Positions 33,601 to 39,655 of a DNA stretch of 59,467 nucleotides are shown here, in pieces. Origin of the DNA: a virus; IMG/VR virus record IMGVR_UViG_3300040770_000066, positions 1 through 59,467 of that record. One strand, 5' to 3'. Below the pieces are notes generated by a model. It was not told the DNA's origin, ran no database searches, and was given only the letters and a program-made list of their open reading frames with translations. The stretch's first letter is position 1. The number at the start of each line of letters is the position of its first letter. The translations under genes were made by a program, and so were the position numbers.

Positions 33601-34104
33601 ATGAAAGCATTTAAAATCAACTCTAAAGCAGCTTTAGCTGTAATTACTACAGCATTATCTCTTACTTTAAGTCCTAGTGCAAAACCTAAGAAAAGGGTTA
33701 AAATAATAAAACAGCTTCAACTATTAATGTTTCTTAATAATAAGAAATATAATGTACATGTTTTGGAATCAGATAGCTTTGTGTATAGAGGTATAGCACA
33801 TATTAAATCTATTGAAGTAGAAGGAGATGTACAGTTCATAGAAGAGCTTGAAGTTGAAGTAAAAGAAGAATCACATGAAGTTTCTCAACATTTTTCAGCA
33901 TTTGTAAAAGAGATTCTTAAAACAAAAGGAGGGTTACGCCAAGGGGAAACAGCTCAAGAACTCTTAAATAGGGTATTAGTTGAAAATAGAAGAGGTTCTT
34001 CAGATAGTGATAAACCTGAATCATCTAAAAGTCCTTGTGATTGTCAAGCTTGTACTTCTATTAGAAAGATGAAGAAGGCAAATAAACTACAAAAGAAAAA
34101 GTAA
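33601..34104 (+). CDS. Hypothetical protein with hydrophobic N-terminus and CxCxxC end
   Basis: 167 aa. Residues 10-27 (AALAVITTALSLTLSPSA) form a short hydrophobic segment, possibly a weak membrane anchor. Residues 80-130 are charged helix. Near the C-terminus CDCQAC is followed by a lysine-rich tail. The end lies just before an RNA-structured segment with two hairpins. Function unknown. Confidence 0.6.
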   Translation: MKAFKINSKAALAVITTALSLTLSPSAKPKKRVKIIKQLQLLMFLNNKKYNVHVLESDSFVYRGIAHIKSIEVEGDVQFIEELEVEVKEESHEVSQHFSAFVKEILKTKGGLRQGETAQELLNRVLVENRRGSSDSDKPESSKSPCDCQACTSIRKMKKANKLQKKK

Positions 34105-34118
34105 CCAAAAAGAAAACT

Positions 34119-34206
34119 CTATAGTTATCCTCTTTCCTTTAAGGGAGGAGGTTATCCTGAATACCGATGGTATGCGAGGGCAAACTCTTTGCACAAAGTT
34201 ATAGAG
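34119..34206 (+). ncRNA. Folded RNA segment downstream of 33601 gene
   Basis: CTCTATA at 34119 pairs with TATAGAG at 34200 and encloses CCTC/GAGG and GCAAA/TTTGC hairpins. The stem is followed by AATTTTTG. It may be a small RNA or a complex 3' end. Part of the 316-bp gap 34105-34420. Confidence 0.4.
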
Positions 34207-34240
34207 AATTTTTGAGAGTTGCAATTAAATACATGTTAGA

Positions 34241-34277
34241 AAAGAAAAACTTATAAACAAAAAATAAGTTTTTCTTT
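34241..34277 (+). terminator. Strong intrinsic terminator
   Basis: Perfect 14-bp stem AAAGAAAAACTTAT / ATAAGTTTTTCTTT with a 9-nt loop and T-rich sequence after it (and A-rich before it, so it could work in both directions). It separates the 31.4-34.1 kb genes from the next unit. Confidence 0.8.
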
Positions 34278-34298
34278 TTCTTTGTTATAAAACCTCAT

Positions 34299-34330
34299 CT
34301 CAAAACCCTCACTTATTTGGAGCTAGTATT
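34299..34330 (+). repeat. CAAAACCCTCAC element, copy 7
   Basis: Reads CTCAAAACCCTCACTTATT, followed by TGGAGCTAGTATTA, right after a terminator and 90 nt before the next gene. This copy, far from the others but in the same setting, argues that the element starts transcription units. Confidence 0.75.
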
Positions 34331-34420
34331 AGTGTGGTTTATTTGCTACATAAGCACTAATGCGTATAATACAATTACATTTCGATAATTAACTTAATCC
34401 AATCTTAAATTTATCTAACC

Positions 34421-34621
34421 ATGTTAAACAACACAACCAAATCAAAAAGAACAAGAATTATTACTGGCAAATTTGTAGCATCTTCTAACCATTTAAAGAA
34501 CATAATGGGAAAAAGATTAGATGTATCTGTAAAATATGTCCAGTCAGGCTTTAGTAATAGAATTATTTCTATAAACGCTATAGGAATAAGAGAGTATAAT
34601 TATCCAGCTTACTTAAATTAA
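34421..34621 (+). CDS. Small basic hypothetical protein
   Basis: 66 aa, basic, with a strand-helix-strand pattern (RIITGKFVASSNHLKNIMGK, then LDVSVKYVQSGFSN). First gene after element copy 7. No recognised family; nucleic acid binding is possible from its charge. Confidence 0.6.
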   Translation: MLNNTTKSKRTRIITGKFVASSNHLKNIMGKRLDVSVKYVQSGFSNRIISINAIGIREYNYPAYLN

Positions 34622-34626
34622 AGATT

Positions 34627-34872
34627 ATGTGGAAAAATTTTAGAGTGTGGCTATTTAACTTAGTCAACCCACCTGTAGAAGAATACCAAATAGATGAAGC
34701 AAAGAAATTGCTTACTACAATAACATCTAGGTATTCTATTGAAGAACAAAGTGATATAGTTCACAAATTAAAACAAGAACTTGTTGCTTTTAGAGAGCAA
34801 GAAGTAGATGCAACTATAAAGCATCTTGTTAGATTAGAAGCTAACCTTTCTGAATTGAAAAAACAAATTTAG
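34627..34872 (+). CDS. Small coiled-coil protein
   Basis: 81 aa; a short aromatic N-terminus (MWKNFRVWLFNLVNPP) that may associate with membrane, followed by an almost continuous charged helix (residues 20-81). It lies 5 nt after the previous gene and before a strong terminator. Function unknown. Confidence 0.6.
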   Translation: MWKNFRVWLFNLVNPPVEEYQIDEAKKLLTTITSRYSIEEQSDIVHKLKQELVAFREQEVDATIKHLVRLEANLSELKKQI

Positions 34873-34910
34873 ATTGGACTAGGTTTAACGGGGGGAGTAT
34901 AGAGGAAAAG

Positions 34911-34945
34911 TCAGTCTCATGGAGCATTTTCCTCTTCTCTTTTCT
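34911..34945 (+). terminator. Intrinsic terminator
   Basis: AGAGGAAAA / TTTTCCTCT, 9 bp perfect, followed by TCTCTTTTCTTT. It closes the two-gene unit 34421-34872. Confidence 0.8.
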
Positions 34946-35004
34946 TTAAATGTACAATTTAAATAAAATTACTAGGGCTCAATATTGAACTGTAAAAACA
35001 GATG

Positions 35005-35034
35005 TTTGGCAGGTCCTATTTTTTACTATATTTG
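35005..35034 (+). promoter_or_regulatory. Complete Bacteroidota promoter (TTTG and TATATTTG)
   Basis: TTTG at 35005-35008 and TATATTTG at 35027-35034 are separated by 18 nt, matching the -33/-7 arrangement of Bacteroidota housekeeping promoters. It lies 25 nt before the ATG at 35059. This is the best match in the window to a host-polymerase promoter. Confidence 0.7.
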
Positions 35035-35058
35035 TAAAACCATTAAAACCAAAATAAT

Positions 35059-35368
35059 ATGAAAAAGATTTTATTTGTATTTGTATTGGCTTTCAGTTTG
35101 TTTTCCTTTGTTGGAAATAGAGACTATGTGAAGCCTATTGTTGCTCAAGAAACTGTATTTGTAATTTCTACTAACTTTCCCTAAAACTACTGTAAAAAGT
35201 AAAAGAAAGAGAAGAAGAGTACAACAGATTAACATTACTGCTTTTATTAAGTGTTTAGACTATCAAGGAATTATAATATCTTGCGGCAGAGTAGACTTAA
35301 AATCTATATTCACTTTAAGAAATTATAAAACACCGTTTAGGATAATACATAAAAACAAAAACCTCTAA
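35059..35368 (+). CDS. Signal-peptide protein spanning two frames, possible +1 frameshift
   Basis: Frame 1 from the ATG at 35059 codes MKKILFVFVLAFSLFSFVG and ends at a TAA (35182-35184), 41 aa in total. The frame one base further on continues without a stop from 35165 to a TAA at 35366-35368 and codes a basic, protein-like stretch (KSKRKRRRVQQINI, then IIISCGRVDLKSIF) with no start codon of its own. The join would be at TTT CCC TAA, where a +1 slip on CCC-U would make a 102-aa secreted basic protein. Alternatives are a broken gene or a sequencing error. Promoter and terminator flank it closely, so it is a single transcription unit. Confidence 0.5.
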
Positions 35369-35393
35369 CTTACAATTATGTTAGAGGTTTTTA
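35359..35393 (+). terminator. Intrinsic terminator overlapping the end of the frameshift gene
   Basis: AAACCTCTAAC / GTTAGAGGTTT, 11 bp perfect, 10-nt loop, then TTTATA. The second-frame stop codon (35366-35368) sits inside the left arm, supporting that this frame is the true end of the gene. Confidence 0.85.
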
Positions 35394-35400
35394 TATTACT

Positions 35401-35819
35401 GGGGATGACTGGTATTGATTGCTCATACAATGTTACATAATTCAGCACAGAGAGATAACTGTTTAAAACTAAGGTGAACTCAAGTAATTGACAAACAAAA
35501 CAATAATGCCCAAGTACAAGCTAATATGAATGTAGTTCATAACATCTTAAATGGTGGAATATCTGTATCTGTTGATACAGAAGAACTAGCTGTGGCTGCC
35601 TAACCAAAGAATAGGTGATTACCTCAAATTTAGTATTGAGCTTAAATTTTACTATTACACAGTTTGCTAGTATGACAAACTAGATGGTGGAAGTTAACTA
35701 GATCAGGAAATTCCTGGCAGTTGGCCCTTGTCTAACTTAAAGACTTTAAATAAAAGTAAGCTGTAAAAAATTGTGTAATAAAAATGAGTAAGACCCGGGT
35801 TCGACTCCCGGCATCTCCA
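35401..35819 (+). ncRNA. ssrA: Transfer-messenger RNA (tmRNA)
   Basis: The 5' end GGGGATG pairs with the 3' CATCTCC (7 bp, one G-U) and a discriminator A. The T arm is perfect (CCGGG-TTCGACT-CCCGG). The 5' D-like region reads ACTGGTATTGATT, the tmRNA rather than tRNA pattern. A long P2 helix joins GCTCAT..TTACATAATTCAGC near 35421 with GCTGTAAAAAATTGTGTAAT..ATGAGT near 35769. The tag frame ends GAA GAA CTA GCT GTG GCT GCC TAA at 35603, giving ...TEELAVAA, and is followed by an AGGT-GATT-ACCT hairpin. tmRNA frees stalled ribosomes and tags the product for proteolysis. CCA is not encoded. The resume codon is unsure; GGT at 35553 would give a 16-residue tag. Confidence 0.88.
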
Positions 35820-36190
35820 CAATATGATTACCCAGCACTTAAATAAAGAATGCAGGCACAATTTGCTAACCTGTAGTGAATAAACAGTGTCTTTAACAGG
35901 CTACCGGATAGCAAGAAATCCAAAGGGCAAAGAAGGTACTCAAGACATGTGAGCATTGCAAGGCAATATCATTGAGGGTACTGGTCAAAGTGGGGTTACT
36001 ATTAAGAAAAATGGAAATGTTCTTATTTTTAACGTAAATATAGAGTTGGCACTCTAGTAAATTATCATGTATAACTAAAACTTTTACATTGTAAATTCAG
36101 AAGTTTATTTAAAGTGCTCTTTTGTTTATGTTATTATACTTGTTGCAAAGTAAAAGAATGTACAGGTTTGACCATTATCCTGTACAAATT
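35820..36190 (+). other. Non-coding segment between tmRNA and tRNA
   Basis: 371 bp without a gene. A TAAGAA/TTCTTA hairpin followed by TTTTTAA (36003-36030) looks like a weak terminator, and TTGC-AAG-GCAA and several GGTACT repeats lie before it (35934-36000). Part of it may be a further small RNA. The final 70 nt probably contain the promoter of the tRNA gene. Confidence 0.35.
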
Positions 36191-36265
36191 GGAGAAGTAG
36201 CTCAGTTGGTTAGAGCGTGGGTATGGATATGCCTGAAGTCATAGGTTCAAATCCTATCTTCTCCA
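36191..36265 (+). tRNA. tRNA-like gene with irregular anticodon arm
   Basis: 75 nt. Perfect acceptor stem GGAGAAG/CTTCTCC, canonical TA then D arm (GCTC-AGTTGGTTA-GAGC), T arm ATAGG-TTCAAAT-CCTAT and discriminator A; CCA not encoded. The anticodon arm is odd: the region between GAGC and the T stem is 24 nt, one more than normal. The best 5-bp stem (TGGGT/GCCTG, with three G-U pairs) leaves an 8-base loop ATGGATAT. A GGA at the usual place would read UCC, but the short variable loop does not fit tRNA-Ser. Identity is left open. It could be an expanded-loop suppressor, a modified-anticodon tRNA or a decaying gene. Confidence 0.65.
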
Positions 36266-36600
36266 CACAAATTGCGAACTAAACAAGAACAGTCAACCCT
36301 CAAGTACTTAAAAACATAGTTATTAACTTTGTAACAGTCAATAGGTAATGCTAAGGTACGTTTATGCAGCTTTGGGGGCAGTAAATAGCAGTAAAATTCA
36401 GTAGCTATTTAATTATACTGATTAGTTTACATACTCCTAGGAGTTACTGTAATCAAAAAAGCTGTCTTTTTGAAATAAGTTACTCGGTAACTTTAAGTTA
36501 ATAAAAAGCATAGAATGACTAAATCAAAGGAGAAATAGTAAGCAGGTTTTTATGCTTTCTTGTATTACTATTATCTAAAAATCATTTAAATTAAATCATT
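36266..36600 (+). other. Non-coding leader of the replication operon
   Basis: 335 bp without a gene. Features seen: GTTAC-TCG-GTAAC hairpin near 36479, AAAGCATA/TATGCTTT and AATAGTAA/TTACTATT pairings between 36504 and 36572, and T-rich stretches. It separates the tRNA from the first replication gene and probably holds its promoter or an untranslated regulatory RNA. No TAnnTTTG box of good quality was found. Confidence 0.35.
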
Positions 36601-37263
36601 ATGGAATCAAATGCAAAAGTTGCTGTTGCAACTCAAGAAGGGGTAAGAAAAGAAGAAACTTTTCACCCAATTGTAATTAGTAGGCTTTATGTTTCTCCTT
36701 ATCAAAAAGAAGGAACAAGAACTGTTGAGTTAAAACAGACTGTAGGAACTAAAACTTTCTATCCTTCAAAGACTGTAACCAGCAACCTTCAAGATAATCC
36801 TTTTAATACAGAGGAATTTGGCTTTGAAGAGACAGAGTACGAAACAGACTCAGTAAGAGTTGCTTGGGTAGATGTACCTGTTAAGTTATCTGATGCAGTT
36901 GTTATTGCTAAATTAAAAAGCATTACTTCTGCTAGACTTTACAGAATTTTATCTAACCACCCTATTCTTTCTGACAGACAGGAGTATACTATTGAAAACC
37001 CTATTCCAGGAGCAGATATTACTCTTACTTTAGAGAGTATTGCGGACAGACAAGCTATTAGATACCCTAAGAACCATGCTACTGATGCAGGGTTATTAAT
37101 TATGGATGGTAATGGTAAACCACAGTACAAAGCTATTTTCTTTAGTAAAACTGCTAAAGAAGACATTGACAGAAGAAATGAAGTATCTGATGATTTTTAT
37201 TCTACGTCAGCTATGAGAGAAGAAATGACAGGAGTTATTTCTCAATCAATTACTTCTTTGTAA
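36601..37263 (+). CDS. Conserved crAss-like early protein of unknown function
   Basis: 220 aa, beta-rich in the first half (PIVISRLYVSPYQKEGTRTV, then VGTKTFYPSKTVT) and mixed after. The C-terminal MREEMTGVISQSITSL is a polar helix. It is the first gene of the replication operon, 77 nt before the Dda/RecD-like helicase gene, so a single-strand DNA-related or accessory role is conceivable. No motif confirms this. Confidence 0.6.
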   Translation: MESNAKVAVATQEGVRKEETFHPIVISRLYVSPYQKEGTRTVELKQTVGTKTFYPSKTVTSNLQDNPFNTEEFGFEETEYETDSVRVAWVDVPVKLSDAVVIAKLKSITSARLYRILSNHPILSDRQEYTIENPIPGADITLTLESIADRQAIRYPKNHATDAGLLIMDGNGKPQYKAIFFSKTAKEDIDRRNEVSDDFYSTSAMREEMTGVISQSITSL

Positions 37264-37340
37264 CATTAAGATTGAGAGTAGGGATTTTTCCTTACTCTCT
37301 ATCTTTTTTGATTTAGAAATATTGTAAATAAATTATAAAC

Positions 37341-38732
37341 ATGGAATTAAAACAAGGGCAAGCAAGAGGTCTTGAAGAAAGTCTTGAGATTTTAGAAACT
37401 GAGAAAAGACTAGTTGTTAGAGGTAGTGCAGGTACAGGTAAAACATCTATGGTTGATGCTTTAATTGATGCTGCTATAATTAAGTTTGGCATCAGAGGGA
37501 CAATTGTATGTTCAGCTCCTACTCATAAAGCTTTAGCTATACTGTCAGGTAAAATACACAATAAAAAAGTAGTTTTTTCTACCATTCATTCTGTATTAAA
37601 GTACCAGAAAAAGACTGATAGACTTACTGGAGATGAGTCTTTTGCTCCTTCTTTTAGTCCTAAGTATCCTCCAATGCAAGGTTTTGGTCTACTACTAATT
37701 GATGAAGCATCTATGATAGGTCTGGAAATGCAAAGTTTTATTGAAATGTATGCTGGTATTAGATGTATTGTTATTTTTGTAGGAGATGATAAACAATTAA
37801 ATCCTGTAGGAGAAGAGGACAGTCCTGTATTTATAGGTAAACCTACTTTGTATGACAAATTAGAGCAAATTTCTGATGAAACAGTTAAGCCTTACTTCTA
37901 TGAGAAACTAGGTAAGTGGGTAACTTTCAAACCTTACCCTCAAGTTGAATTAACTGAGATTATCAGGCAAGGGGAAGGTAATCCAATTATTACTTTAAGT
38001 AGAAATATTAGTCTAATTAAAGAAGGTATTAAAGATGTTAATCAAGAGGGTCAAGGATTTTTGTATACAGAAAACTATGCTAAAATCATTGAAGAACTTG
38101 CTGCTGTTAATGGTACAGATGAGTGGAAATATTTAGCTTGGACCAACTCTGAGATAGATAGAGTAAACCTGGAAGTTAGAAGGAGAATATACGGAGCCGA
38201 GCCAGCCAAAGTTGAATTAGGTGAGAGTATTATTTTTGATGCACCTTGTGGAAACTTTACAACTAATCAAGAATTAAAAATTGAAAAATTAGACATAGAT
38301 TATGTTGATTTTGACCAAGTTGTAGAAAATACAGGAAGGCAAACTGTTAAAAAGAAGATTAAATTAAAGTGTTATATCATTAATGGTAGAAAGACTGATG
38401 ACTGGGGAGATGGTATAATGAGATGGAAAGGAACTTTTATAATACATGAAAGTGCTGAGAACAATTTAAAACATTTTGTATATTTGCTATCCAATAATTG
38501 TAGAAATAGATTATTGGACTATGTAACTAAAAATGAATTTGTAAATAGTTTTGCAAAATTTAAATACAATCACGCTATTACAGTACATAAAAGCCAGGGT
38601 TCCACTTATAAAAATACTATTATTAATGTTAAGAATATTGGACTTAACTCTAATTTACAAGAGAAAGAAAGATTATTTTATACAGGAATAACTAGGGCGA
38701 GTGATTTATTAATAATATATAACCTAAATTAA
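37341..38732 (+). CDS. SF1 helicase, RecD/Dda-like
   Basis: 463 aa. Walker A GSAGTGKTS (G28-K34-T35), motif II LLIDEASMIG (about residues 121-130), motif III-type VIFVGDDKQLNPVG, and the C-terminal UvrD-type motif HAITVHKSQGSTYKNTIIN with later YTGITRASDLLIIY. This is the order of phage Dda-like 5'-3' helicases, which help replication start and clear proteins from DNA. A 36-aa insertion between the motifs is usual. The gene ends 1 nt before the next start, so it is operonic with the OB-fold gene. Confidence 0.88.
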   Translation: MELKQGQARGLEESLEILETEKRLVVRGSAGTGKTSMVDALIDAAIIKFGIRGTIVCSAPTHKALAILSGKIHNKKVVFSTIHSVLKYQKKTDRLTGDESFAPSFSPKYPPMQGFGLLLIDEASMIGLEMQSFIEMYAGIRCIVIFVGDDKQLNPVGEEDSPVFIGKPTLYDKLEQISDETVKPYFYEKLGKWVTFKPYPQVELTEIIRQGEGNPIITLSRNISLIKEGIKDVNQEGQGFLYTENYAKIIEELAAVNGTDEWKYLAWTNSEIDRVNLEVRRRIYGAEPAKVELGESIIFDAPCGNFTTNQELKIEKLDIDYVDFDQVVENTGRQTVKKKIKLKCYIINGRKTDDWGDGIMRWKGTFIIHESAENNLKHFVYLLSNNCRNRLLDYVTKNEFVNSFAKFKYNHAITVHKSQGSTYKNTIINVKNIGLNSNLQEKERLFYTGITRASDLLIIYNLN

Positions 38733-38733
38733 A

Positions 38734-39030
38734 ATGGCAGGACACAAACAAATGACTCTTTTAAGAGGAGTTTTGACAGCAATGACTACTCCTTTAGAGA
38801 TCACTAAGGAGAATGGGTCTAAGATGACCAGAAGTGTATTAACTATTGAAACTGTAGATGGGCAAAAAGGTTTCTTTGAAGCTAGAGCTCAAACTATAGA
38901 GAGAATTGACAAACTTTCAATTGAAGTAGGGAATAATGTACTAGTTGGGTATGTGTTTATTGGTTCTGAGAAGAATGATAAACTCTACAATAACTTGTTT
39001 ATTAATTCTATTTCACATGATGAAAGGTAA
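38734..39030 (+). CDS. Small OB-fold-like protein, possible single-strand DNA-binding protein
   Basis: 98 aa. The strand pattern (TLLRGVLTAMTTP, then SVLTIETVDGQKGFFEARAQ, then NVLVGYVFIGSE, then NNLFINSISH) fits the five-strand barrel of small SSB-like proteins; LYNNLFINSI resembles the last strand in OB-fold SSBs. No acidic C-terminal tail is seen. Position between helicase and polymerase genes supports a replication role. Fold call is tentative. Confidence 0.5.
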   Translation: MAGHKQMTLLRGVLTAMTTPLEITKENGSKMTRSVLTIETVDGQKGFFEARAQTIERIDKLSIEVGNNVLVGYVFIGSEKNDKLYNNLFINSISHDER

Positions 39031-39427
39031 ATTAACTTCACAAGAACTTAGTGATGTGATGATGCAAAGTGTTGCTCTTAGTACTATTTTAGCTGAAAAG
39101 TTTGAAATTATGACAGAGAACAATCTTGTTATTCATAAAGCTAAGCAAAGTTTAAAGACTACTACAGGTTTTCTCAATAATTATGTAGACAAAGTTTTCC
39201 AAGTTGATGATGCAGAATCTGAAGAGGGCCAGCACATGAAAACAGGAGCTAGTCACATAGCAGAACTTACTAATAGAATAGAAACTTCTTTAACTACAGA
39301 GAATCTTTTATCTATTAGTGATAGAAAAACTTTGTTACTAAAGATTGTAGATAATACATTATTAGAAGCTACAGATAAACACTTGTTGTATGAGCAAATT
39401 AGAGATTCAGGAATTATAGACTACTAA
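39020..39427 (+). CDS. Hypothetical helical protein
   Basis: 135 aa from the ATG at 39020 (adjacent ATG at 39017 also possible), overlapping the OB-fold gene by 11 nt. Almost entirely helical with heptad spacing (LSTILAEKFEIMTENNLVIH and later helices). A structural accessory of the replication complex is possible. The ORF extends upstream to 38945 in frame but that part overlaps the preceding gene and is not used. Confidence 0.55.
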   Translation: MKGKLTSQELSDVMMQSVALSTILAEKFEIMTENNLVIHKAKQSLKTTTGFLNNYVDKVFQVDDAESEEGQHMKTGASHIAELTNRIETSLTTENLLSISDRKTLLLKIVDNTLLEATDKHLLYEQIRDSGIIDY

Positions 39428-39431
39428 AATT

Positions 39432-39653
39432 ATGGCACAACTAGAAATTTTCATTGGCTACATGGGGTTAATTCCTCAGTATCATATAATTAACTACCCT
39501 GAATTTAAAATTCCAAGAGACATAAAGGCTAAAACCCATTTTGTAGAATCTGATAATAAACCTGCTAGACTTAGAAGTAACTTACTTAAGCACCATAATA
39601 AATCTAACAAGACGTCTACTAATTATGAAGGTACAGGTTTAAACAAAAGATAA
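39432..39653 (+). CDS. Hypothetical protein
   Basis: 73 aa, basic, with an aromatic start (LEIFIGYMGLIPQYHIINYP) and a low-complexity Asn/Lys/Thr end. It lies 4 nt from the previous gene and 2 nt from the polymerase gene. No family recognised. Confidence 0.6.
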   Translation: MAQLEIFIGYMGLIPQYHIINYPEFKIPRDIKAKTHFVESDNKPARLRSNLLKHHNKSNKTSTNYEGTGLNKR

Positions 39654-39655
39654 TT

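Noticed and set aside
35783-35819. Single tRNA with only its T arm and 3' end visible
   Set aside because: Its 3' acceptor pairs with the GGGGATG at 35401 and the P2 helix is present, so this is the 3' part of the tmRNA and not a separate tRNA.
27371-36600. CRISPR array in the repeat-rich early region
   Set aside because: The CAAAACCCTCAC elements are spaced 70-5000 nt apart with unrelated intervals containing whole genes, not regular spacers.
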